Source of the DNA: Perognathus longimembris pacificus
Taxonomy: Eukaryota; Chordata; Mammalia; Rodentia; Heteromyidae
Direction: 5' to 3'
NCBI RefSeq assembly: GCF_023159225.1
Contig: NC_063164.1
Coordinates: 75,163,800-75,227,799, forward strand
Length of the DNA: 64,000 bases
A model generated the notes under the pieces. The model had not been told where the DNA came from and made no database searches. It saw nothing but the letters and a program-made list of their open reading frames with translations. This document shows, piece by piece, positions 37,952 through 50,719 of this stretch (position 1 is its first letter; every line of letters begins with the position of its first letter). A program made the translations under genes and the position numbers.

Positions 37952-39061
37952 ATGGGCAGAAGAAACACAAGAAAGATGGCAAATAATGAAGTCTTATCCC
38001 CCACTCAAAACAAGCAGGAAGCAGAGCAGTCAATCAAAAACATAGAAGAAAACCCCCAAAATGCTCTACAAAGTTTACTGATAAACATGATAAATGAAAA
38101 GTTTGAATCTCTTCAGTCAATTATGTTAGAGAGTGAGGAGGCAAAGCAAAAATTAATGGAGAATTTCATGGCATCCACAAATAGAAAGATAAGTGAGCTT
38201 CAAGAGTCAAATGAAAAGATAGCTACCCAACTTAAAGATTTGAGAGAAAACACTCAAAACCAAAGTAATGAAGTTAATGAAGTAAAGAAGTCCATACAGG
38301 ACCTAAGAAATGACATGGAAATCATCAGGAAAGACCAGTCAGAAGGAAAAGAGATTCGAAATCAAGTAGCTAGCCTAAAGTCCCGACTAACTGAAGCAGA
38401 GGATCGAATCTCAGGAGCTGAAAATTCCTTAGATTCTATGGAGAAAGATAAAAAATCAATACAAATCCAGTCCAAGCAACAAAACAGATCGCTACAGGAG
38501 ATTCAAGACACAATCAGGAAGCCCAATTTAAGGATAATAGGTATTGAGGAAAACTTGGAGAAAGAGGTTAATGGGATAGGCAACCTATTTAACAGAATAT
38601 TAGCTGAGAACTTCCCAAACATCCAGAAGGAAAGGCCTATACAGCTACAAGAAGCATTTAGAACCCCAAATCGACCAGACCAGAATAGGACTTCCCACCG
38701 ACACATTGTGATCAAAACAGCTTCAGCAGAGTGCAAGGAAAAAATACTCAAAGCTGTTAGGGCAAAGAAAACAATCACATATAAAGGAAAAGCAATCAGA
38801 ATTACCCCAGACTTCTCAGCAGAGACCATGAAAGCAAGGAGAGCCTGGAATGAAGTATACCAAACTCTAAATAAAAATAACTACCAACCAAGAATTCTGT
38901 ACCCCGCCAAACACTCCTTCATAGCCGAAGGTCAAATAAAAGTCTTCCACAATAAGGAAAAACTGAAACAATATATCTCCACCAAACCAGCTTACACAAA
39001 ATCCTTAAAGATGTACTATACAGGGAAAATAATCAAGATCCCAACACAGACAGAGAAATGA
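37952..39061 (+). CDS. L1 ORF1 protein (RNA-binding nucleic-acid chaperone)
   Basis: Encodes the L1 ORF1 protein, which trimerises, coats L1 RNA in cytoplasmic particles and acts as a nucleic-acid chaperone during retrotransposition. The reading frame is intact, 369 residues from this start; an in-frame ATG at 37913 would add 13 residues. I prefer 37952 because the product then begins MGRRNTRK, like the short basic start of other L1 ORF1 proteins. Residues ~45-175 form a long coiled coil rich in E, K, Q and L. Residues ~190-283 are the RRM, with strands NLRIIGIEE (192-200) and RHIVIKTAS (250-258). Residues ~284-353 are the C-terminal domain, with FSAETMKARRAW (288-299) and YPAKHSFI (317-324). 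ORF2 starts 63 nt downstream. No frameshift or stop was found. Confidence 0.93.
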   Translation: MGRRNTRKMANNEVLSPTQNKQEAEQSIKNIEENPQNALQSLLINMINEKFESLQSIMLESEEAKQKLMENFMASTNRKISELQESNEKIATQLKDLRENTQNQSNEVNEVKKSIQDLRNDMEIIRKDQSEGKEIRNQVASLKSRLTEAEDRISGAENSLDSMEKDKKSIQIQSKQQNRSLQEIQDTIRKPNLRIIGIEENLEKEVNGIGNLFNRILAENFPNIQKERPIQLQEAFRTPNRPDQNRTSHRHIVIKTASAECKEKILKAVRAKKTITYKGKAIRITPDFSAETMKARRAWNEVYQTLNKNNYQPRILYPAKHSFIAEGQIKVFHNKEKLKQYISTKPAYTKSLKMYYTGKIIKIPTQTEK

Positions 39062-39124
39062 ACCCTAATCAGTAAACACTAGATCAAGAAATGGGAAGAC
39101 ACAGCTTTAAACAAGATAGTGATA

Positions 39125-42100
39125 ATGAAAGGAACAAATGATCACCTCTCAATCCTAACTGTCAACATTAATGGACTTAATTCTCCAATCAAAGGACACA
39201 GGCTCATAACTTGGATCAAAAATCAAGATCCATCTTTCTGCTGACTCCAAGAGACATATCTATCCAGCAAAAGTAAACATCTTCTAAAAGTGAAAGGCTG
39301 GAAACAAATCTATCAAGCAAATGGCCCCCATAAGCAGGCTGGAGTTGCAATCCTAGTATCAGAAAAAATTGACTTCAAATTAAAAAAGGTAAGAAGAGAC
39401 AAAGAAGGTTACTACATACTAGTAAAAGGATCTCTCCAACAGGAAGAAATAACCATCCTAAATATCTACACGCCAAATGCAGGAGCACCCAACTTCATCA
39501 AACAAACACTACTGGCTCTAAAAACATTCATAGACCCAAACACAATGATAGTGGGGGACTTTAACACTCCACTATCACCTCTGGACAGATCAACACGCCA
39601 AAAACTGAACAAAGAAACCACAGAACTAAACAATTGCATAGACCAACTAGACTTATTCGACATCTACAGAATATTCCACCCAGCAAGGACAGAATACACA
39701 TTCTTTTCGGCAGCACATGGAACATTCTCCAAAATAGATCACATCTTAGGGCACAAAGAAAATCTGTACAAATTCAGAAGTATCAAAATCATTCCCTGCA
39801 TTCTATCAGACCACAATGGAATAAAATTAGAGCTCAACTCATTCAGCCACCACAGAAAATCCCACAATTCATGGAGACTAAAGAACACACTGCTGAACCA
39901 TCAGTGGATCATTGAAGAAATTAAAACAGAAATTCAAATGTTTATGGACTTCAACCAAGTTGAGGACACAAAGTAACAGCTCCTTTGGGACACAGCAAAG
40001 GCAGTACTCAGAGGAAAATTTACATCTCTGAGTACATACATCAACAAACTGGAGAAACAGCAACTCAGTAATTTAAGGAAGCACCTTAATTTTCTGGAGA
40101 GAGGACAGCAAGCCAAACCCCAAGTCAATAGACGGAAGCAAATAATTAAAATCAAATCAGAATTAAATCAATTAGAGACGAAAAAAACCATCGAAAGAAT
40201 CAACAAAACAAAGAGTTGGTTCTTTGAAAAAATCAACAAGATAGACAGACCCCTGGCAAACCTGACCAAAGAACGATGGCAGCACACTCAAATAAACAAG
40301 ATAAGAGATGAAACAGGTAGCATCACCACAGAAATAACCGAAATTCAGAAAATAATAAGGAACTATTTTGCAAACCTTTATGCCAACAAATTCGAGAACT
40401 TGGAAGAAATGGATGATTTCCTAGAAAAAATTGATACCCCCAAACTCAACTATGAAGACTTAAACCTTCTAAACAGACCCATATCCAGTATTGAAATAGA
40501 AACAGCAATAAATGATCTCCCATCCAAGAAAAGCCCAGGTCCAGATGGATTCACCGCAGAATTCTACAAGGCCTTCAAAACAGAACTCACACCAATATTT
40601 CTCAAACTCTTCAATGAAATTGAAAGAGAACGTTCACTACCAGACTCATTTTATGAAGACAGTATAACCCTCATCCCAAAACCAGGCAGAGACTCATCAC
40701 GGAAAGAGGACTACAGACCAATCTCCCCGATGAACATAGATGCAAAAATTCTCAACAAAATTCTGGCCAATCGACTTCAACAGGTCATCAAAAAAATCAT
40801 ACACCACGATCAAACTGGATTCATCCCAGGGATGCAAAGCTGGTTTAATATACGCAAGTCAATTAATATAATCCACCACATCAACCGGAGCAAGGTAAAG
40901 AACCACATGGTTTTATCGCTGGATGCTGAAAAAGCGTTCGATAAAATCCAGCACCCATTTATGCTAAAAGCCCTGGAAAAACTGGCATTCCAGGGAACAT
41001 TCCTGAATATGATCAAGGCAGTTTATGACAAACCAACAGCAAGCATAACTCTAAATGGTGAAAAACTAAAGCCATTCCCTTTAAAATCAGGAACAAGGCA
41101 GGGATGTCCACTCTCTCCCCTGCTCTTCAACATAGTACTAGAATTCCTAGCCAGAGCAATTAGGCAGGAAGAGAATATAAAGGGGATCCAAATAGGAAAC
41201 GATGAAGTTAAACTTTCTCTCTTCGCAGATGACATGATCCTATACCTAAAGAATCCCATAGACTCTACCCCCAAGCTACTAGAGCTGATCCAAAACTTTG
41301 GCAAAGTTGCAGGATATAAAATAAACCTTCAAAAATCAACGGCCTTTCTCTATGCTAACAACCCGAAGACCAAGGCTGAAATCAGGAAAGCAACTCCTTT
41401 TGCAATAGCCCCCAAAAACATAAAATACCTAGGAATAACCTTAACCAAAGAAGTGAAAGACCTCTTTGAAGAGAACTTTAAAAGCTTGAAAAATGAAATT
41501 AAGTCAGAACTAAGAAAATGGAAAAACCTCCCATGCTCCTGGATTGGGAGGATTAATACAATCAAAATGGCAATATTGCCAAAGGATATCTACAAATTCA
41601 ATGCAATACCCATTAATATCCCAACACCATTCTTTAATGAAATAGAGGAAGCAATCCAGAAATTCATATGGAACAATAAAAGACCTAGAATAGCAAAAAC
41701 ACTCCTAAGCAGAAAGAACAGTGCTGGAGGAATTACAATACCCAACTTCAAGCTGTATTATAAAGCTATAGTAATAAAAACAGCTTGGTATTTGCACCGG
41801 AACAGGCCTGAAGTCCAGTGGAACAGAATTGAAGACCCAGAATTAAACCCGCAGAACTACGCCTACTTAATCTTTGATAAAGGAGCTAAAACAATAGTAT
41901 GGAAGAAAGATAGCCTCTTTAACAAGTGGTGCTGGCAAAACTGGCTCAACACATGCAACAAACTAAAACTAGATCCTTATATATCACCCTGCACCAAAAT
42001 CAATTCCAAATGGATTAAAGACCTTGAAATCAAAACAGGCACCCTGAAAACACTAAAGGAAGGAGTAGGAGAAACACTTGGGCTCCTTGGCACAGGACAG

Positions 42101-42967
42101 AACTTCCTTAACAAAGACCCACAAAGGCTACAAATCAAAGAAAGGTTGGACAAATGGGACTGCATCAAACTGCAGAGCTTCTGCACGGCAAAGGACATAG
42201 CTCTCAAGATAAACAGAAAGCCCACAGACTGGGAGAAGATCTTTACCGGACATTCAACAGACAAAGGCCTCATCTCTAAAATATATGCAGAACTAAAAAA
42301 ATTACCTTCTTCCAAAACAAAACCGCTAAGAACCAATAGCCCCCTCATCAAGTGGGCTAAAGACTTACAAAGAAACTTCTCTAATGAGGAAATGAGAATG
42401 GCCAATAGACATATGAAAAAATGCTCTACATCACTGGCCATAAAGGAAATGCAAATCAAAACAACATTGAGATTCCATCTCACCCCAGCAAGAATGTCAT
42501 ATATCAAGAAAACTAATAATAACAATTGTTGGAGGGGATGTGGCCAAGAGGGAACCCTACTTCATTGTTGGTGGGAATGTAAACTGGTTCAGCCACTCTG
42601 GCAAGCAGTATGGAGATTCCTCAGAAGGCTAAATATAGAACTCCCCTATGACCCAGCAGCCCCACTGTTGGGTATCTATCCAAAAGAACACAAACAAAAT
42701 CACAGTAAGGCCACCAGCACAACAATGTTCATCGCAGCACAATTTGTCATAGCGAGAATCTGGAACCAACCCAGATGCCCCTCCATAGATGAATGGATCA
42801 GGCAAATGTGGTACATATACACAATGGAATTTTATGCCTCTATCAGAAAGAATGACATTGTTCCATTTGTAAGGAAATGGAAGGACTTGGAAAAAGTTAT
42901 ACTAAGTGAAGTGAGCCAGACCCAAAGAAACATGGACTCTATGGTCTCCCTTATTGGGAATAATTAG
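39125..42967 (+). pseudogene. L1 ORF2 (endonuclease-reverse transcriptase), two nonsense codons
   Basis: The frame from ATG 39125 to the stop at 42967 covers 1280 codons, close to the ~1275 of human ORF2p, with no frameshift. It is broken by TGA at 39242-39244 (codon 40) and TAA at 39974-39976 (codon 284). The AP-like endonuclease domain keeps the expected catalytic residues at the human numbering: E43 (QET), D145 (GDFN), D205 (KIDH), D229 and H230 (SDH). The reverse-transcriptase domain keeps FADD at residues 700-703. A C-terminal Cys motif CX3CX7HX4C is present (C1135, C1139, H1147, C1152). ORF2p normally nicks target DNA and reverse-transcribes L1 RNA at the nick. The early TGA falls just before E43, so full-length product is not expected without readthrough. 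The piece after codon 284 retains the whole RT domain. Confidence 0.93.
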
Positions 42968-43480
42968 TACAGGTTTTGGCAAGCCATAGCAGAGCATCAC
43001 AAGGCCCAATAGCTATACCCTTAGGAACACATAAGATGATGCTAAGTGAAATGAACTCCATGTTATGGAAACAAGTGATATATCACAGTTGTAACTACTT
43101 TCAACGTCCTATGTGTATGTGTAGTTTCTATTATTGATGATGTTCTTGTATCACCTTCCTATGCTTGTACCTACACTATCTCTGTAATCTTATCTGAGTA
43201 TATTGTAAACCGTGTTTACTGGTATTGGAAGTAGGAAATTCAAAGGGAATACCAAATTTGAGAGACACAGAGTAAAAAAAGAGAAATAACTACAAAAGCA
43301 ATACTTGCAAAACTGTTTGGTGTAAGTGAACTGAACACCTGGGGGGGGAGGGAAAGGGGGGAGGGAGGAGGGCATGAGGGACAAGGCAACAAACAGTACA
43401 AGAAATGTATCCAATGCCCAACGTATGATACTGTAACCTCTCTGTACATCAGTTTGATAATAAAAATTTGAGAAAAAAAA
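42968..43480 (+). other. L1 3' UTR with G-rich polypurine tract
   Basis: 513 bp from the ORF2 stop to the target duplication. It carries a G-rich purine tract at about 43340-43380 made of runs of 3-8 G separated by A, an AATAAA at 43459-43464 and a short A-rich end. The same module appears in the shorter L1 tails at 31095-31334 (plus) and 25631-25897 (minus), and more weakly at 9111-9250 (minus). Confidence 0.85.
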
Positions 43481-43497
43481 AGAAAAGATAATGTTTC

Positions 43498-43740
43498 ATT
43501 TTCTAAAAAATAGACCTATCTATTGACACCCATTTTACAGTTGCTTTTCATTCCAATCATGTATAAACCTTCAGAGCCCAGCATGTTAATTCCAGTGGAA
43601 CTACCAGGCTTTTCTTGTGAAAGAGAGCTAACTTTGTGGAAAATTGTTAGAGTCATAATTGTTTCTAGTAAACTGACAAATCTGTGACTAACAGTATTGC
43701 AGGCCACATGACAATGACTGCATGATTAAATATAAGCTGT
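43498..43740. other. Pre-insertion flank of the full-length L1
   Basis: Non-repetitive sequence continuing from the 3' target duplication to the next SINE. Useful as the anchor for an orthologous empty-site test. Confidence 0.5.
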
Positions 43741-44237
<497 letters not shown>

Positions 44238-45607
44238 AATAAATAGCTAGATAGAGTTAAACTGTGTGAGGAGTTTTACATTGTTATTGGAATCCTAAAA
44301 ATTTTAAAGTCATATGAGTGATGTCAGTAACTAGCAAACACAATGTATTCTTTTAAGGCCACTTTTGATAAATTGCAGAGTAGCGCTGAGCCTCTCTCTT
44401 ATCTTTCCATTTACCAGCATTTATTACTGTAGCAGCATGCATTTTTGAATCTTGTTTATAGAATGTAGAGATACAACAAGAAAAGTTAATGTATCAAAAT
44501 GAAAAACAAAAGACAATGGAGGTTGGGGGGGGGGCTCATTAGCGTAGATCATCTCCTGAATCATACAAGAAAAATGGTAACTGTACAGGTGAATGCAGAA
44601 ACCACAACACAACTCTGGAAACAGAGTTGATTATGAGGAACATTATGAACATAAGATTTCTAATTATTTTCTACAGCTATTAAACAGTGAGATGACAACC
44701 CTATCATTCAACTAAAGCTGTTCTAACACAAGAGCATAGAATTTGCTTTTCCTCTTAGACGACTGATAACAAAGACAAACATTGTTTTTGGACACAGCTT
44801 TTTGAGCTTCTAATCACAGTACTGAAATGTACTAAATTATTTACCTTTAAAAATTAGAACCATAATGACTAAACAAAATAAATTTTGTGTATAATTTATA
44901 TATCTGGATTTTTGCCTTCGGCACTAAAATTACTCATCATTTGAAGCCCATATCCATACTCAGACGGTCCAAGTGGCTATCAAGGTGGCTTTCAATGCCC
45001 ACTTCCAAGGTACAGCTGCATGTAATAGACTTTCCCCACCTTGCTCTAAACAGTCTAATGCTTAAGTCCTCTACAATTAGAAACCCAAAGGTTCTCAAAT
45101 GTGGCTGGACAGCCTGCTGATAACATTGATCCCACATAAAATACTAAATATTCTGTTTCTTTTTTGTGAAACTCACATAAGGCAAGCATCTGTTAAATAC
45201 AACCATAGACAGTATCAGATTTTTCCCCCTTGTTTTCCCTCAAGATTCCTAGATGGAGATGCCCCACCCTAGATGTCCTTCTTTAATCCCAGCTCCCCCT
45301 CACTTGCTCTTTTATCCCTATCTTCAATTACCTCTCCTTCACTTCAACTTCCATGAACATCTTCAAATGTACATTATCTTAAAAAGAGAAAAACACTACT
45401 TTGGTTATTTTTTAAAATGTCCTTCATGTTTTGTAGAAAAGTAAAATGTGTTCCCAAAGCAGATAACACCCTGGTGGAATAATTCATGTAATTTAGAGTT
45501 CATTGAGACGAAGGTTTAGATTCTGCTGATCATTGTATCTCCAACTGAGTGAGCTTTTCCTCATTTCATATCAGTTGCTCAACAAATAATGTAAAATTTT
45601 AGGATCA
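44238..45607. other. Unassigned sequence
   Basis: A G-run at about 44525-44534; otherwise nothing recognised. Confidence 0.5.
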
Positions 45608-45812
45608 TGGGCTGGGAATGTACCTTAATGTTAGAGTGTTTACCTAGCACACATGAAATCCTGGGCTCAATTCCTCTGTACTATGTAAGTAGAAAAAAGC
45701 CAGAAGTGGTGCTGTGGGTCAAGCGGGAGAGCACTAGCCTAGAGCACAAAGAGGCTCAGGGACAGAGCCAAGGTCCCAAGTTAAAGCTGCAGGAGTGGGG
45801 GAAAAAAATTAA
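45608..45812 (+). mobile_element. Diverged IDL-Geo-like dimeric SINE
   Basis: Clearly homologous to the other four along both halves ('gggctgggaatgtacc', 'gccagaagtggtgctgtggg', 'cagggacagagccaaggtcc') but with many substitutions. It is probably an older insertion. No convincing target duplication. Confidence 0.8.
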
Positions 45813-46097
45813 GGTCAGGATATATCTCTCATAGAAAATTTAGAAAAATTAAATGACATAGTGTACATCCGACTGTGGATGTATAACTGATTCTGCCTGT
45901 GAATTCACTTCATGTTCTACTCTTTTTCACAACACTGCCATATATGATGTCCCTCCTTCCTCACTGTTACATGTTTTCCTTGGCAACATTTCAGATTTCT
46001 TCATTATTTTTCCTCCACTAAAATTGTAAAATGGATAATAAATATGTGAAGGATCTCTCTATATCCATATAATTCATTCTTTCATTCTATCTCTGAG

Positions 46098-46188
46098 TAA
46101 TTTTTTCAGGACTGTGGTTTGAACTCAGGACTTTGCCTTGGTAGGCAAGATTAACAAACACTCGACCCATTGAGCCATGCCCTCAGAC
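46098..46188 (-). mobile_element. ID-like SINE monomer, antisense
   Basis: The complement reads 'gggcatggctcaatgggtcg', 'ttgcctaccaaggcaaagtc' and 'ctgagttcaaaccacagtcc'. It lies just beside the CT-rich tract. Confidence 0.7.
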
Positions 46189-46195
46189 ATCTTTC

Positions 46196-46412
46196 TTTTC
46201 AAATGCATACCTTTCATCTCTTTCCCTCTCTCTCTCTTTCGTCTCTTCTTTTCTCTCTCCTATCTTTCTCCCTCTTTCTTCTTCCTCTTTTCTGTCTTTC
46301 TTCCTTTCTCCCTCAAACCTCTCTTTGTCTCTGTCTCTGTCTCTCTGTCTCTGTCTCTGTCTCTCTGTCTGTCTGTGTGTGTATCTCTCTCTGTCTCTCT
46401 CTCTCTCTCTCT
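46196..46412. repeat. Polypyrimidine tract with GTCTCT and GTCT units
   Basis: Irregular CT-rich sequence, then repeated CTGTCT units (~46326-46380) and a CT run. It lies between two antisense ID-like monomers. Confidence 0.9.
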
Positions 46413-46485
46413 CATTTTGAACTCACCTGCTAGGCAATTGCTCTTCTGTTTGAGCCACTCCTCCAGTCATAGCCCTACCCTTATC
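46413..46485 (-). mobile_element. ID-like SINE monomer, antisense, ending in the CT tract
   Basis: The complement reads 'ggaggagtggctcaaacag', 'gcaattgcctagcaggtgag', 'ttcaaaat', then directly (GA)n, so the polypyrimidine tract occupies the position of this element's 3' end. Confidence 0.6.
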
Positions 46486-49400
46486 CAATATTTAAATTTG
46501 TCATTTTTCCAATTGTTTAGCTAACTGCAAATCTCTCTCCACCCTTCCTCTCTGGTGATTGCCAAGAACAAAGTAGTTACCTGACAAAAGCTTCTAAACT
46601 CAAAACACTACATTCCCCATTTCCAGTACTCTAACTCTAAAGTATTTCCAATACTCTACTCTCTCTGTTTTCCTGATATCTTATCTTCCTGTTTCCCTAT
46701 TTTTAGTGATACTATCACTTACAGAATTGAAGAACAAGTCATGAGTTTGAGTACCATCACTGATCCATCATCTACTAAAATTCAACTCTGGAATTACAAA
46801 TCTCCTGATCAAACTTTTTCAGTAGATACAATGGCTGGTAATTTATTCCAAATTTTCCAGTGTGATTTTCAAAATTCTATCTGATACTTCAAAATCATTT
46901 GTCCATGCTTCAATCTAATTCTCAACACTTCACTAACTATAGTATTCCTCCCATTACTCCATCCTTCCTAAATTTGCTTCTCCCATCCTAGAGAACTGAA
47001 GAAGCCTAGCTTCCAATGTTTCTCCTCATGAAGACTTTTGTGCATTTCATGGCTAATTGCTAACTCTCCTTCTTCAAAGAATTCAAGACAATTTGACAAG
47101 TTCTCTCCTTACCAGGTTAGTGTTATTCATGCATAATTCTTTTATAGCTCAACTGTACCATTACCACCCATTTATACCCCTCCATGTTTCAATGTCTCTT
47201 GAAACTTTGAAAAGTCCTTAAACAAATAACCAAACAAACAGGTGCATTAAATAACAAGCCTAAAGTATACACAAAAATAATTCAATAAACTATCCAGAAT
47301 AGCATTGAACACCAACATCCGCCCCCTTACCCCCCATAGACACACACCAAAAAGACACAGTTTTCTATCTATTCAGTGTTGCTCTAGGTACAATTCCAGG
47401 ATCTCAGCTGAGTTCTGAGTAGTAAAAATTGCTGGATATCTGACCACCAGACAATGGTAGTGTTACTGTATGCCCAAGGCTTCTTGCCAAAGATTTATGA
47501 TTAGCAACAGAATCAGCTGGCATTATTAAACTATATTTCGTTTCTTTAATCTTCCTTCCCTCCCTTTGTTTTCCTCCTCCCTGTTTGTGCCTGATAGAGC
47601 CATATGATCAATAATCTTTCTTTCACCAACTCTGACTGTCATGTTTTCTATTGCCTGGATGCTATTATTCACTTTAATACACTAATCCTTTGGTTGAAAT
47701 TCTTAAACCACAGTTCTTTATTAAAGGACAATCTTGGCACCCATGTGCTGATAGCAGCTTGTCTGATTTTTTGAGAGAAAAAAAATCTGAATGAAGCTTC
47801 TCTTTTCCCCAAAAAAATTTGACGAAAGAAAGAAAGAAAATGATCCAAAGGAAGAAAGATTTCTTCTCATAGACACAAAGATATGGCAAGAAAATTTAAC
47901 CTCATTACGTAAATTGGAGAATAAGAAAGAGTCACCTTACAAATGCAATTAGATGTCAACATGTCATTGAATGACAAAGTGCTGAGAAATATTGCAGTGT
48001 TTTATTGAATCTTACCTCCATTATTATCCCAATAAGAAATAGAACACACACTGTACTGGTTAGCAGACCAAACCTTTGTATGATTGCTATAACCTTTGGT
48101 GGAGCCCAGTGATTTTTGTTCCTTTTCAAAAAGACATTAAAGTGACAGTGGGGCAAGCCATTTTTTCCACCACACACACTAAAACTAGTGTGCGTGCAGC
48201 CAAGCCCTGCCAAAGCACGTTGCATTCATACAAAGATCCATACAGATCTTAATCATAAAATAATCCATTCTGTACTCTGTTTTTATGACATTTATATGAA
48301 TCTGGCCACAGCTTCATCAAGCAGTTCACAGAGGAAAATTGTTCTATTTATGTGGTTGAGACAGGGTGGACTTGATTTTTCAAGCAAATAGAGAAAGAAA
48401 TATCCAGTTTTTTTTTCTTTCTTGTCACAAATCTGGATCTCAAAAGAGCTATTTTGCGCTGTTTTGTAACTATATTTGTAACTGAGGATAGGAAGAGATG
48501 AGATTCTCTTGCTCTGTCCCCTGTCAGTAATAAAATCATATATCCATATTCCTCTAACCAAAAGACTGAGTGAAGACACCTGGAAATAGTTTTATTCTTC
48601 TGTATGTAATTTCAAAAGGCAAAGAAATGGTTGTGTGGGTAAATGTAAAAAGGAAACTTTCTAATGTGCATCCACTTTTGTTTATTCTTGCCCCAGCAAT
48701 TTAAGAATTAATATTTTTACAATTAATTTTTCCAAAATTTTGCCCTTTTTAAATTTTTCTAGATGTCATAATCACAGAAAAAAGTGATAATTTATCTCTG
48801 AAAATTACCTGCTCTTTACTTACCTGCTCTTTCAGGTTTCTGAAGCTGGCTAAATTAACAAATAAATATAATCTATGTGTCTGTTTAGTGTGATCACTTT
48901 ATAGAGTCTAGTGTAGCACATAGAAATAAAGACAGCTGTTTTATTTTTATGATATCACTGGGAAATGTAGTTTTCTAGGTATAGTATGTGCATAAATAAT
49001 CTGAGTAAATGCGTGTTGCTGATAGGCTGGTTTCTTTTCCCTGTTTATATCATCCTGCTCTCACTTAGAGTGGTCTGGTTTCACTATTAATGTCTCCAGT
49101 GAAACTTGAATTTTAAGTTCTCTTGGATGCTGCATTTATCTCTTCAGAGTCAGGAAAAAATAAAACAACCTAGACTGATAATCTATATTCTACATCTGTG
49201 AAAAAGATCTGAGTTTATTTTTTCTGGTTTCTTTGGAGTCATCATTACTTATTTCTGTGTGGACTAATTACAGAAAGATCCAAGATTATGTGCAGAGATC
49301 CAATACCATGTGACCCCAGGAACCACATCAAACATGGAGTGTTTTATTTTTGCACATTTCAACAGAAGATAAAACTTTCCTCTCTCTTTTCACATAACAA

Positions 49401-50419
49401 AGAATACTCTTCCCTCTTTGAGAATCGAGAGAAAAAATAGGAAGTGCCAATAAATATAAGATTGTTGGAAAAAACTGAGTTAATGTGAATAATTATGTAA
49501 TGATTGTTCCTAATTAAATAAGGATAATGTTCAGGGTGCTCTCTTTCTTTTTTTCAGAAACCACTGGTATTTAGATAATACGCATTACATTGCTTCCTTT
49601 CTTTTGCTGCCCCTCCCGTAAATAAATGACAGCATAAATACACACTTAAATCCTGTATGATGACTAGTGTGTGAGATACTGTTTCTCTAAGTCTGTTGTA
49701 ACTCATATATATTCCCTTCCTTCTATTTGAAATCTTTAAAATATTTTCTTTTCAAATACTTATAGAAGCACTTATGGTTGAAATAAAAATAAAGCACATA
49801 CAGATGATATTTTTCAGCACAGCATCCTCAGTACCAGAAGGAAAGCAGTCAGACATCTTCTGTTTCTCTGAGACCTCTATATGTCCAGAAGGAGAAATAA
49901 AAGCTTAAGAAGTAACAAGAAGTTGTAGAAATACTTGGAGATATTGCAACTGTCACTAAGAATGGACATCTTTGATACAGTCCGCCTTCCTAATGCTAAA
50001 GTTCATGACAGAATATGTGTTCCATTATTAAAAGGGTAAATGCACAAATGTATATGCATTCCATATGCAAGCAATATGCAAAGATGAGAGGTTGTAGACA
50101 AATCTCAACTATCTGAAAATATGTTATGATAAAACATACTCCTTCTATTTCAAAGAAAAGAATACTGAAATAGTTTATCCTGAGTATATTATTATCAATG
50201 TCATCTTATGTTTTAGCCAACCCTAAGCTATTGGCAATAATGATCATGTTAAAGACCTCCATAAATCCTATAAACCAAAGATCTGAACATCCAACTTGCT
50301 AAAAATGAAGGGCCTTATAGTGGGCCTGTAAATCTTTCCACCCCAAGTATTTTTGAAGTTGTTAACGTCTAGGCAAATTAAAAGAAGTGAAAAAAGTAGG
50401 CTGAATACACATCTAAAAT

Positions 50420-50420
<1 letters not shown>
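46486..50420. other. Unassigned sequence, repeat-poor
   Basis: Nearly 4 kb with no SINE, L1 or long microsatellite that I recognise, and no convincing coding frame. Confidence 0.5.
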
Positions 50421-50470
<50 letters not shown>

Positions 50471-50485
50471 CAGAGACAGAGACAG
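50421..50485. repeat. Compound GT / GA / GACAGA microsatellite
   Basis: GT x8, then GA units, then six GACAGA units. Confidence 0.97.
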
Positions 50486-50719
50486 CACATATGTGTCAGA
50501 ACTTCAGAACAATAAAGAAACTACACAGAACTACTTGAGGACAACAGCAAGAAAGCTTCTTGGAAGATTTTTAATTTGTTTTGCTTTTTTTTAAAATCTG
50601 GCAAATATTTTTCTCCCTAAATCATACTTTCCTAGAAAACACTGGTACATAAGAGAATGACATTGCTTCCATATGAAGAATTGGAAATGAATTTTAATAT
50701 GGACAGGAAGTACAATATC

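Larger units (their letters stand above)
35974..43497 (+). mobile_element. Full-length LINE-1 with 17-bp target-site duplication
   Basis: A complete L1 of about 7.49 kb (35991-43480). It contains a long 5' UTR, ORF1, a 63-nt spacer, ORF2, a 3' UTR with a G-rich polypurine tract, an AATAAA signal (43459-43464) and a short A-rich tail. The insertion is bounded by a perfect direct repeat, agaaaagataatgtttc, at 35974-35990 and 43481-43497, which shows target-primed insertion. ORF1 is open and ORF2 has only two in-frame stops, so the insertion is young compared with the other L1 pieces here. It is probably not autonomous because of the ORF2 stops. Confidence 0.95.

Noticed and set aside
41977..42525. 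182-codon minus-strand frame
   Set aside because: It is an antisense shadow of the L1 ORF2 coding sequence.
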